64,000 nt of DNA from the NCBI RefSeq assembly GCF_001854245.1, contig NZ_CP015381.1, positions 956,001-1,020,000 of the forward strand. The letters are read 5' to 3'. Below are positions 26,689 through 33,903 of the stretch, piece by piece (the first letter of the stretch is position 1; every line of letters begins with the position of its first letter). The notes under the pieces were generated by a model that was given only the letters and a program-made list of their open reading frames with translations, did not search any database and had not been told where the DNA came from. This stretch comes from Desulfococcus multivorans. GTDB lineage: Bacteria; Desulfobacterota; Desulfobacteria; Desulfobacterales; Desulfococcaceae. The position numbers and the translations under genes are program-made.

Positions 26689-27534
26689 TCAATGATCGGT
26701 GCCCGCCCCCGCATCGGTCAACTCGAGGCTGAGCGCCCACAGTCGCTGCCGAATCTCTGCATCATATGCCTGAGCGTGGGCCTCGGCCTGGGTCATTCGA
26801 TCGAAATAGGCGCCGCTCACCCCATCCACATCGGGGGAGACGGCCACGTAGACCTCGACCTCGGCGCCGGATTCGGCGGTGCCCTGGGGCGTGCCAAAGG
26901 CCTGTCGGACCATCTTGGTGTCCAGAAGGCTGCCGGGATGCAGGCAGTTGACGGTAATGCCGTCCGACTTGAGCCGTCGGTCCAGCTCAATGGTGAACAT
27001 AGCCAGGGCCAGCTTGCTCCGGGCGTAGGCGCGCATGGGGCTGTACCCGTCGGCGAGCATGAAGTCCTCGAAATCGATGGCTTCCTGGGCGGCTGAACTC
27101 ACGTTGACGATCCGGGCGGCTCCCGAAGCCCGAAGGAGCGGCAGGAGCAGAATAGTCAACAGAAACGGGGCCAGGTAGTTGACCGCCATGCAGAGCTCAT
27201 GCCCCTGGTCGCTCCGGGGCCGATCCTTCTTCCCGCCGGGGACCGGGAGGACGCCGGCGTTGTTGATCAGGACATCGAGGCCGTCGTGGGCGGCGAGCAC
27301 CTCCGCCGCCATGCGCCGCACCTCGGGCAGCGACGAAAAATCGGCGACATAGAATTCCAGCTTGTCGCTGCCGGTTTCCCGTCGGATCTCATCCCTGGCC
27401 GCGCGACACTTTTCCGGATCGCGGCCGTGAAGCAGCACCCGGGCGCCCATCTGCGCCAAGCGCTCGGCCGTGATTCTGCCGATGCCGTCGGTGGCGCCGG
27501 TGATCAATATGGACTGTTCGCTTACGGGTTTCAT
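26689..27534 (-). CDS. short-chain dehydrogenase/reductase
   Basis: This is a 281-residue classical SDR oxidoreductase. It has the N-terminal cofactor loop TGATDGIGRI, Arg/His after the second strand (HGRDPEKC) suggesting NADP(H), NNAG in LDVLINNAGV, catalytic Ser in VNVSSAAQ, and YARSK as the YxxxK pair. The overall pattern resembles retinol-dehydrogenase-like SDRs; the substrate is unknown. The ATG at 27534 is chosen because it directly precedes the first beta strand and follows GGAAAGGATGG; the longer open frame upstream has no domain content. It points away from the HPF-CSD gene end with 33 bases between stops. Confidence 0.9.
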   Translation of the reverse strand: MKPVSEQSILITGATDGIGRITAERLAQMGARVLLHGRDPEKCRAARDEIRRETGSDKLEFYVADFSSLPEVRRMAAEVLAAHDGLDVLINNAGVLPVPGGKKDRPRSDQGHELCMAVNYLAPFLLTILLLPLLRASGAARIVNVSSAAQEAIDFEDFMLADGYSPMRAYARSKLALAMFTIELDRRLKSDGITVNCLHPGSLLDTKMVRQAFGTPQGTAESGAEVEVYVAVSPDVDGVSGAYFDRMTQAEAHAQAYDAEIRQRLWALSLELTDAGAGTDH

Positions 27535-27731
27535 GTGGATACCATCCTTTCCAGTCAATCGGTTGATCCCCCGCGAAGGGGGAGGCTCCGGTCTGTCCCT
27601 GTTGAATGCGGCCCCGGCACCGGGTCCGCGAAGCGGATCATGAACATCCATAATGTCCTTCGGATGCCCGGGATGGGTAAATGTGGGAAAGACCCCATTT
27701 CATCGCGGAAATGCCCCTATTGCCTGAATTA

Positions 27732-27883
27732 CCATCAGCCATTCCCCCGCCTATACATCCCAGGAGATCGCCGAGGCGGCGGGAATCCCCGGGAAGGAGC
27801 TCGCAAAGACGGTGCTGGTGAAGCTTGACGGCGCACCGGCCATGGCCGGTGCGCCGTCGAGCCTCGAAATCGACTTCGGCTGA
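27732..27883 (+). pseudogene. second ybaK-like remnant
   Basis: The plus strand reads ITISHSPAYTSQEIAEAAGI, then PGKELAKTVLVKLDG, then a palindrome-encoded stretch and SSLEIDFG before a stop at 27881. This is the N-terminal third of a YbaK/EbsC-type aminoacyl-tRNA deacylase. A stop codon lies just upstream in the same frame, and the catalytic C-terminal part is missing. About 120 bases are close to 90% identical to the remnant at 22715-22837. Here the YbaK match continues a few residues past the palindrome, so this copy is less rearranged. Confidence 0.7.
27823..27862. repeat. near-perfect 40-bp palindrome (copy B)
   Basis: The arms are complementary at 19 of 20 positions; the exception, at 27859, would be a G-T(U) wobble. 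Relative to copy A at 22798-22837, one base pair has changed on both arms so that pairing is kept. Confidence 0.85.
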
Positions 27884-28050
27884 ATACATCTTTTCCGCCA
27901 TGACAATGCGGCACAAAACCCATTTGATTTCCCTCCTGAAGTCCGAATATTAAGATACAGCGATGGGCCGATTGAGGAAACCGACCCACCACATCGATCT
28001 GAAGTTTTCAAGTTTCCTCCCAAGTTTCCCATGAACCGAAAGGAGGCATC

Positions 28051-28359
28051 ATGTCTGAGTTCGTGATGCTCACGCGGCTCTCTGCCAATGCCGTCCATCT
28101 GCCGATGGCGCTGGAGGAGCTCGAGAAAAAAATCATGGCGCAGATCCGCTCCGAATGCCCACGGGTGGAGTGGCTCCACAGCTACGCCATTCTGGGGCCC
28201 TATGACTACATGGACATCTTCCGCGCCCCCGACGACGCCGACGCGTTCAAGGTGGCGACCATCATCCGCTCCTACGGATATGCCCATACCGAGATCTGGG
28301 GGGCGAAGGAGTGGCAGGCCTTCAAGGCGCTGATCCGGGATTTGTCCAGGGAGCAATAA
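28051..28359 (+). CDS. GYD-domain protein
   Basis: This is a 102-residue single-domain protein of the GYD type: it begins EFVMLTRLSANAV, has AILGPYDYMDIFRAPDD in the centre and a final HTEIWGAKEW segment, matching the dimeric alpha-beta barrel-like GYD family. Family members have no firmly established biochemical role. A strong AAAGGAGG precedes the ATG. It lies between two gene remnants (ybaK and polX) and is transcribed alone or with the polX remnant. Nothing is missing within the domain. Confidence 0.85.
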   Translation: MSEFVMLTRLSANAVHLPMALEELEKKIMAQIRSECPRVEWLHSYAILGPYDYMDIFRAPDDADAFKVATIIRSYGYAHTEIWGAKEWQAFKALIRDLSREQ

Positions 28360-28422
28360 AACCCGTCGCCGTGAGCTGAATGACAAAGGTCCCCTGAATC
28401 CTCAGCTGCCAAGGAAAACCCC

Positions 28423-28725
28423 ATGCCGATCTACAACAAGGACATCGGCGACCCGGAATCCCTGCGGGAGGCCGCCGAGAGCGGCAGGATCCGGGAGCTG
28501 GAAGGGTTCGGCGCCACCCTCGAAGCGAACATCCTGGAAGAAATCCGAAAAAAAAGCTGGGGTCGCCTCCGGACCCCATGGCATGTCGCCGAAAAGGTCG
28601 CCCGTGCCTATGTCGCCTATCTGGCGGCGGACGAGAGTGTGGGGAAGGTGGTCGTGGCCGGCAGCTTCCGGCGCCGAAAGGCTACCTTCGGGGATCTCCA
28701 CGGCGGGGTCCTCGGGATCAGATGA
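28423..28725 (+). pseudogene. truncated PolX-type DNA polymerase gene
   Basis: The 100-codon frame reads like the start of the fingers-to-palm part of a bacterial family-X polymerase. It has a helix-hairpin-helix (LREAAESGRIRELEGFGATL), EANILEEIRKKSWGR, and the nucleotidyltransferase entry motif VVVAGSFRRRKATFGDL. Homology stops right at the first catalytic Asp position, and the frame ends after GGVLGIR. The remaining palm and PHP domain are absent. PolX normally has about 570 residues, so this is a fragment. Confidence 0.65.
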
Positions 28726-28757
28726 GAGAGACGCCCAGCGCAGCGCATGCCGAACCG

Positions 28758-29681
28758 CTAATGCCCCGCAGCGCTCGTCTTCTCGTGGCGGCGGCGGATC
28801 GCCTCGGCGATCAGCGGGGCGAGGTCAAGGATCTCCATGGCGGCGGGCCGCTCCGGCGTCTGGACGAGGGAGTTGGTGGCGATGATGCTGCCGACTGGAT
28901 GGGACATGAGTCTTGCCACGGCGCCCTCCACAGGCAGCGCGTGGGTGACGGCCACCGTGGCGGGGAGCCGGCAGCCGCGCTCGCCGAGGGCCTCGATGGT
29001 CGAGATCAGGGTCCTGCCGGTGCTGATCATGTCGTCGACTACGATCGGGGAGCGGTCCGCGATCTCGCCGATGATCCGCCGCACCGCCACGCGCTCGCCG
29101 CTGACGCGCTCCTTGTGGACGTAAGCCACGGGCAGGTCCAGGTCGTCGGCGTAGCGCTGGGTCAGCTTGACGGCGCCCAGGTCCGGCGCCACCAGCACGG
29201 CGTCGCCGGAGACGATCTCCTTGAGGCGGCCGGCGATCAGCCGTGTCGGGAGGAGGTGTTCGACGGGCAGGGAAAAGAAGCCTTCGATGGCCGGATTGTG
29301 GAGGTGGACGGTGATCATCTGGTCCGCGCGCGTCGCGATCATGTCCGCCAGGACCTTGGCCCCCACCGGCTCCCCTGTATCGGTGCGGCGATCCTGGCGG
29401 GCGTAGCCGAAATAGGGGACCACCGCCGTGACGCGCATTGCGCCGGCGCGCCTGGCGGCGTCGGCGATGAGGAGCAGCTCCAGCAGGTTCCGCCCCACCG
29501 GCGGCCCGGTGGACTGGACGATGTAGACGTCGCTTCCTGCCAGGGAATGACCGATCCTGACCTGAAGCTCGTCATCGGGAAAGGCCTCGATTCGGCATGT
29601 CGTCGCCGTCATCCCGAGGCGGCCGACGATCGCCTCCGCCAGGGCGGGGTTCGCCGTGCCCGGTATGAGGGAAAGGGTCAT
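28758..29681 (-). CDS. prs: ribose-phosphate pyrophosphokinase (PRPP synthetase)
   Basis: This 307-residue enzyme makes PRPP from ribose-5-phosphate and ATP for nucleotide and amino-acid synthesis. Motifs in order are the N-terminal PGTANPALAEAIVGRLG, FPDDELQVRI, the flexible-loop region PYFGYARQDRRT, and the PRPP-binding loop VVDDMISTGRTL. Length is normal. The ATG at 29681 is chosen over a longer frame because homology starts there and because it overlaps the stop of a 55-codon upstream ORF as ATGA. It differs from classical Prs in ARQDRR-DTGEP wording, resembling the divergent prs copies found in stress gene clusters; a second housekeeping prs elsewhere is likely. Confidence 0.92.
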   Translation of the reverse strand: MTLSLIPGTANPALAEAIVGRLGMTATTCRIEAFPDDELQVRIGHSLAGSDVYIVQSTGPPVGRNLLELLLIADAARRAGAMRVTAVVPYFGYARQDRRTDTGEPVGAKVLADMIATRADQMITVHLHNPAIEGFFSLPVEHLLPTRLIAGRLKEIVSGDAVLVAPDLGAVKLTQRYADDLDLPVAYVHKERVSGERVAVRRIIGEIADRSPIVVDDMISTGRTLISTIEALGERGCRLPATVAVTHALPVEGAVARLMSHPVGSIIATNSLVQTPERPAAMEILDLAPLIAEAIRRRHEKTSAAGH

Positions 29682-29845
29682 GGCCGCGAGATCCGATCCA
29701 GCGCCTCTTCGATCACCCCCCGGGACGCAAACAGGGAACCGGAGACGGCCAGGCAGACGGCGCCGGTGCCGGCACTGGCCAGAAAGCCGCAGCGGGGGAT
29801 CGACCATCCGCGGCCTTGGTCTCGGGTACGGGGTCTTTTCATCAT
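29678..29845 (-). CDS. 55-residue ORF translationally coupled to prs
   Basis: The ATG at 29845 follows GGGAGG by six bases and the TGA overlaps the prs start as ATGA. The product begins MMKRPRTRDQGRGWS and ends with an Ala/Gly/Ser-rich hydrophobic patch (GTGAVCLAVSGSLFASRG) and an acidic helix. I recognise no family. It may be a real small protein, a translational leader for prs, or the tail of a decayed upstream gene. Confidence 0.5.
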   Translation of the reverse strand: MMKRPRTRDQGRGWSIPRCGFLASAGTGAVCLAVSGSLFASRGVIEEALDRISRP

Positions 29846-30410
29846 AACAGCCTCCCTGGAAATGGTTTTCGAAGAACGTGGCCACATGAAATCATGACAT
29901 GCATAAGGTGGGCACGGCCGGCTGCCACGGCTGATATCGGCGGTCGTTTCGGGGATGGGGATTCGCGGCGAAAAGGCTGGTCCAATGAGATGTGCAGGGG
30001 GAGATATGTCGGGCACCCGCAGGATAGAAATTCGCACAGGATCTCCCGCAGATGCAATACAGGTTCGAATGTATATGGCGCGTGAACTTCCTGTATGAAA
30101 AGGCTTGCGCAGGCCGGCGCCGGCGGCGGGGTCTCCACAGGCCCCGGCGCCCGCGGGTATGTCCTGAGCCCATGCAAGATAAGGCCTCGGACCTATTCAC
30201 ACTTTCGGGCGGATACCTTAAGCTTACATCAGATTGACGGATCGTTTCCTTTCAAATCCGTTCAAATCACAGAAGAAACGCAAAGAAGGCCGCTGTGAAT
30301 TTCAAGACCGCAAAGGCTGGGCCCATGTTTTTACTCGTCATGTTCATCATCCTGTAGATCGGGATCATCCCTGGCCCGGAGAGGGCATCCGCCGTGCCGG
30401 TGCGCGACTG
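29846..30410. other. 565 bases without a recognisable gene
   Basis: Open frames of 60-119 codons occur on both strands but none shows a domain or a good ribosome-binding site. The segment lies between the divergent prs unit and the BON remnant and probably contains the prs promoter. No clear -35/-10 pair could be picked out by eye. Confidence 0.5.
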
Positions 30411-30601
30411 TCCATCAGCGATGCCGTGGCGGACGAGCTTCTCGCGGACAGCGCCGTTTCCAGCCACTGTATCGACGTCGGCACCAAAGAGGGGATCGTT
30501 GCCCTGAGCGGCAAAGATGGCGGGAATACGGCGATGCAGGTCGGAATGCCTATGAAGGCGGAGCGTTCATGGTGGACAACAACCTGGTCGTGAATCAATA
30601 A
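30411..30601 (+). pseudogene. frameshifted BON-domain fragment
   Basis: One frame gives SISDAVADELLADSAV and then HCIDVGTKEGIVALSG (to about 30512), the BON-domain core seen in OsmY-type periplasmic proteins. The expected ending appears in a different frame as EGGAFMVDNNLVVNQ with a stop at 30599-30601. A frameshift or deletion of some 20-30 bases therefore separates the halves. There is no start codon or signal peptide in frame. Confidence 0.6.
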
Positions 30602-30632
30602 TGGACGATGTTTTGCAAGCAAAGGAGTCGTC

Positions 30633-31808
30633 ATGCAACCAATCCAAACCATGAAACACATATCACTGGAAGAAATGAAGCGCCTGACCGGGCTCGCGGG
30701 TGAGGTCTGCGTCTCCGTGTACATGCCCGTCGAACAGGCGACCAGCACCATCGATCCGCCCCGGATCCGATTCAAGAACCTGCTGAGGCAGGCTGAAAAA
30801 GCGATCGCGGAGCGGTCGCCCAAGAACAAGGAGATCTACGCCAGGATCGAGGATGGACGCCGTCTGATGGAAGACCCGGATTTCTGGCGCCCCCGAAGCC
30901 ACGGCCTGGCAGTCTTCATCACGCCGGAAAACTTCTGGGTTTACCAGCTCCCGATCCCCTTTGAAGAGGCCTTTTGGATTTCGAACCGTCCGGCGGTAAA
31001 ACCCTTGATCCCCATGTTCATGTCCGACGGGCGGTTTTACATCCTGGCGCTGAGCCAGTCGCAGATCCGCCTCTTTTCCTGCACGCGCTTCCATGTGATG
31101 GAAATCGACCTGATGGACGTCCCCGCCGGGATCTCGGCATCGCTCCAGTATGACAGCAAGCATTACCAGATCCAGTTTCATACGGGCACGGCCGCCGGCG
31201 CCGGCGACCGTCCGGCGATGTACCACGGCCAGGGCGCGGGCATCGACGACCGCAAGGATGAAATTCTGCGGTACTTCCAGGATGTGGACCGCGGCCTGTC
31301 GTCCATTCTGTCCGAAGGGACGGTTCCCCTGGTGCTGGCCGGCGTCGACTACCTCCTTCCCATTTTCCGGGAGGCCCTCTCCTACCGGTGGGTGATGGAC
31401 GCGGTCGTCACCGGCAACCCCGAAAATCTCAGGGCCGAGGAACTTCACGAGAAGGCCCTTGCCATCGTCAACACAGCGCTGGAGAAGAAGCAGCGGGAGG
31501 CTGAAGCGCGGTACCGCGAAGTCGCCGGCAAGGGCTACACCGCCGCCGGCATCAGAAGCGTGCTGCCCGCCGCTGCCTATGGGCGGGTGGACACCCTTTT
31601 CGTGGCGTCGGGCGAGCGCCTGCCAGGCACATTCGATCGGGAGAAGAACGAGGTGGTCCTTGCCGAGGAGGGCGCGGCGAACGGCGCTGAGGACCTTCTG
31701 GATCTGGCCGTGGTAGAGACCATCCGCGGCGGCGGCGACGTCTACGTCCTGAAAAAAGAGCGGATGCCCGAGCAGCATGCCGAGGCCGCAGCCATCCTCC
31801 GCTACTGA
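30633..31808 (+). CDS. baeRF-type protein (archaeo-eukaryotic release-factor-like domain)
   Basis: This is a 391-residue cytosolic protein of the bacterial family related to the catalytic/central domains of archaeal and eukaryotic release factor 1. Recognisable segments are VSVYMPVEQATSTIDPPRIR at the N-terminus, GLAVFITPENFWVYQLPIPF, SQSQIRLFSCTRFHVMEIDL, and the C-terminal AAYGRVDTLFVASGER with VYVLKKERMPEQHAEAAAIL. In actinobacterial and proteobacterial genomes such genes accompany stress proteins; a ribosome-rescue or ribosome-silencing role is proposed, not proven. AAAGGAG precedes the ATG. Part of the C-terminal coding sequence (31514-31561) is duplicated in the remnant at 22837-22890. 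Confidence 0.85.
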   Translation: MQPIQTMKHISLEEMKRLTGLAGEVCVSVYMPVEQATSTIDPPRIRFKNLLRQAEKAIAERSPKNKEIYARIEDGRRLMEDPDFWRPRSHGLAVFITPENFWVYQLPIPFEEAFWISNRPAVKPLIPMFMSDGRFYILALSQSQIRLFSCTRFHVMEIDLMDVPAGISASLQYDSKHYQIQFHTGTAAGAGDRPAMYHGQGAGIDDRKDEILRYFQDVDRGLSSILSEGTVPLVLAGVDYLLPIFREALSYRWVMDAVVTGNPENLRAEELHEKALAIVNTALEKKQREAEARYREVAGKGYTAAGIRSVLPAAAYGRVDTLFVASGERLPGTFDREKNEVVLAEEGAANGAEDLLDLAVVETIRGGGDVYVLKKERMPEQHAEAAAILRY

Positions 31809-31950
31809 GATACCGCCATGTACGAAATGGACCGGGCGCCCTTCGGGGAATTTCGGGGAACCGAACGTGCGCCTGGGGGAACGAAACGGATCGTGCTTTA
31901 AAAAACAAACCACCGCCGTCAAGCAATTGACCGGTTGAAAGGAAATCATC

Positions 31951-32241
31951 ATGAGCAAAAAAGACGCTTATCTTGAGAAACTTCACTCAAAACTGGATGA
32001 ATGGAATGCAGAGATCGACAAGCTGAAGGCCAAACTCGATGCCGCGGGGGCTGAAAAACGGGTCGAATACCAGGAGCAGATCCAAAACCTCAAGCAGAAG
32101 CAAAAAGAGGTCGAGCAGAAGATGGCCACGATGCGCAGCGCGGGAGGGGACGCCTGGGAGGATCTGAAAAAAGGGGTTGAAAGCGCCTGGGACGCCATGG
32201 AATCTGCCATGAAGGCGGCCAAGTCCAGGTTCAACAAATAG
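31951..32241 (+). CDS. small coiled-coil protein
   Basis: This 96-residue protein is almost entirely a charged amphipathic helix: a heptad-like coiled coil runs from LEKLHSKLDEWNAEIDKLKA to QKQKEVEQKMATM, followed by a short amphipathic tail (DAWEDLKKGVESAWDAMES). Similar short proteins are annotated as sll1863-like or apolipoprotein-like stress proteins, without known activity. AAAGGAAA lies before the ATG. It follows the baeRF gene by 142 bases and could be co-transcribed. Confidence 0.85.
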   Translation: MSKKDAYLEKLHSKLDEWNAEIDKLKAKLDAAGAEKRVEYQEQIQNLKQKQKEVEQKMATMRSAGGDAWEDLKKGVESAWDAMESAMKAAKSRFNK

Positions 32242-32291
32242 AACCCTCGACCGGTTCGCCCGGGCCCACGGGGGGCTTGCCCCTATCGTCA

Positions 32292-32322
32292 GACGCCCGC
32301 GGATCGGCGATCCGCAGGCGTC
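32292..32322 (+). terminator. 14-bp hairpin downstream of the coiled-coil gene
   Basis: GACGCC-c-GCGGATC pairs with GATCCGC-a-GGCGTC around a three-base loop, 51 bases after the coiled-coil stop. There is no T-run after it, so it is an imperfect intrinsic terminator at best. Confidence 0.4.
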
Positions 32323-32479
32323 CTGTCAAATTTGCGCAGAATTGGCCGGCCCTGGGCATCCAGGCTCCCGGTCCAAATGAAACCTGCCGGCGGTATACGG
32401 CGAAAGCGGCGCCACAATGCGTGAACCGACCCAATTGACAAACAGGGATTTGGGAAAATGGCAAAAAAGGTGACGGATC

Positions 32480-32776
32480 ATGTCTGAATCGATCTGGATC
32501 GAGGGCATCGGCTCCCTTGCGGGGCTGCTGACCACCTTCAGCGCCCTGCCGCAGCTGGTGACCACCTACCGGACACGGGACGTGGAGAGCTTCGACCTTC
32601 GGTTTCTGGTAATGCTTTTCTCCGGCCTCTTCCTCTGGGCGATCTACGGCGTTTTCATCGGCGCCGCTCCGGTGGTGGCGTTCAACGCCATCGGCTGCCT
32701 GCTGTGGCTCCCCATCATCGTGATGAAGATCCGCAGCGCTGCGGCCGGGAGGAGCCGGGGGCGCCGGGATCCTTGA
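32480..32776 (+). CDS. SemiSWEET-type small sugar transporter (PQ-loop)
   Basis: This is a 98-residue protein with three transmembrane helices, the half-transporter layout of bacterial SemiSWEETs, which dimerise to move sugars such as sucrose or glucose. The PQ motif is in TTFSALPQLVTTYRTRDVES in helix 1, followed by FLVMLFSGLFLWAIYGVFIG and a third helix with FNAIGCLLWLPII containing the conserved Asn. AAAAGGTGA precedes the ATG. A basic tail (AAAGRSRGRRD) extends past the last helix. Substrate cannot be read from the sequence. Confidence 0.88.
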   Translation: MSESIWIEGIGSLAGLLTTFSALPQLVTTYRTRDVESFDLRFLVMLFSGLFLWAIYGVFIGAAPVVAFNAIGCLLWLPIIVMKIRSAAAGRSRGRRDP

Positions 32777-32925
32777 CAGAAGCCGCCTCTCCTTGCCGTG
32801 TCATCTGACGCACCAACACCTTGCCTTCGCGGTGGACACCCCTGCCGTTCGGCTGTCCGTTCCCCCTGTCGGGCCGGAAGAGGACGTGCACCTCCAAGTG
32901 TTCGCGTCATGCCGGGCGCACAACG

Positions 32926-32961
32926 AAAAAAGGGCTGACCTTCATCAGGCCAACCCCTTTT
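32926..32961 (-). terminator. Rho-independent terminator after tRNA-Phe
   Basis: On the minus strand GGGTTGGCCT pairs with AGGTCAGCCC (with two G-T pairs) around GATGA, and is followed by TTTTTT. It ends about 17 bases past the tRNA 3' end. Confidence 0.85.
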
Positions 32962-32977
32962 AAAACTGGTGTTTTTG

Positions 32978-33053
32978 TGGTGCCGAGGGACAGAATCGAA
33001 CTGCCGACACGGGGATTTTCAGTCCCCTGCTCTACCGACTGAGCTACCTCGGC
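32978..33053 (-). tRNA. tRNA-Phe (anticodon GAA)
   Basis: The 76-base minus-strand sequence folds as a standard cloverleaf. The acceptor stem is GCCGAGG/CCTCGGC with a genome-encoded ACCA end. The D arm is GCTC-AGTCGGTA-GAGC. The anticodon arm is GGGGA-CTGAAAA-TCCCC with GAA at the centre, and the T arm carries GTTCGATTC. A terminator follows. The gene sits at the right border of the region with gene remnants, a position often used for island integration, but no attachment-site duplicate or integrase was found. Confidence 0.97.
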
Positions 33054-33096
33054 GCACCAAAAACGAAGGCATAATTATTAGAAATCCGTTCGGATG

Positions 33097-33900
33097 TCAA
33101 GGGTTTTTTCCGAGGTCACCCAAAAAATATTGAAGCAGGGCGCAAGCGGCCACCGTGGCGGTCTCGGCCCTCAGAATGCGGGGTCCCAGGGCCGAGATGG
33201 TGAACCCCGCGGCTGCGGCGGCTGCGGTCTCGGTGGAACTGAGGCCTCCCTCGGGGCCCAAAACGGCAAATACCGTCCCATAGGAGCCGGCCTTCGACAG
33301 CGCAAAGAGATCCCGGGAGCCCTCGGGCGCCTGTTCCCAGAAGAGAATTTTGAGATCGGCGCCGTCGGCGGCCGCAATCATGTTTTCAAAGGAAAGCGTT
33401 TCCCCAATGTCGGGGATGCGGCTGCGGCGGCATTGTTTGAGGGATTCGGCGGCGATCTTTTCCCAGCGCTCCCGTCTTGTCCGAAGCCGCTTGGGATCAG
33501 GTCGGGCCACCGAACGTTCGGCAATGAAGGGAATCCAGCGGACGATGCCCAACTCCGTCAACTGCCGCACGAGGGTGTCCATCTTTTTTTCCTTGAGAAA
33601 GCCCTGAGCGATGGTGATACCCAAGGGGGATTCCGTGTCCGACGGAATTCGGGAAAGGACCGCCGCCATGACGCCGGCTTCGGAGATTTCGGCGATTCGG
33701 GCGTCGTATTCAGCGCCCCTGCCGTCGAAAAGGCGCACCGGGTCCCCCGGCTTCAGGCGAAGGACGTTCCGGACGTGCTTGGCGTCACCGGGGGAGAGGG
33801 GGACGCTGCCGCCGTACGTCCGGAAATCGTGGACCGCTTCGGAGGAGACCTTCTCAAATAACGCCTCGATAACCGATGTATCGACATGAAACCGGCGCAT
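33097..33900 (-). CDS. rsmE: 16S rRNA m3U1498 methyltransferase
   Basis: This 267-residue SPOUT-class methyltransferase modifies U1498 of 16S rRNA using SAM. The N-terminal PUA-like domain begins MRRFHVD and includes HVRNVLRLKPGDPVRLFDG. The C-terminal knot has GFLKEKKMDTLVRQLTELG, RWEKIAAESLKQCRR and the SAM-knot motifs VLGPEGGLSSTE and LGPRILRAETA. Length and all motifs are standard. The stop of the M16 peptidase gene upstream is 3 bases before its start, so rsmE is likely read from that transcript, ending before the tRNA. Confidence 0.96.
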   Translation of the reverse strand: MRRFHVDTSVIEALFEKVSSEAVHDFRTYGGSVPLSPGDAKHVRNVLRLKPGDPVRLFDGRGAEYDARIAEISEAGVMAAVLSRIPSDTESPLGITIAQGFLKEKKMDTLVRQLTELGIVRWIPFIAERSVARPDPKRLRTRRERWEKIAAESLKQCRRSRIPDIGETLSFENMIAAADGADLKILFWEQAPEGSRDLFALSKAGSYGTVFAVLGPEGGLSSTETAAAAAAGFTISALGPRILRAETATVAACALLQYFLGDLGKNP

Positions 33901-33903
33901 GGT

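Noticed and set aside
28578-29897. 439-codon plus-strand open frame
   Set aside because: Antisense shadow of prs; low-complexity His/Asp/Gly-rich sequence typical of a complement frame.
30663-31958. 431-codon minus-strand open frame
   Set aside because: Antisense of the baeRF gene, which has a good start site and recognisable family segments.
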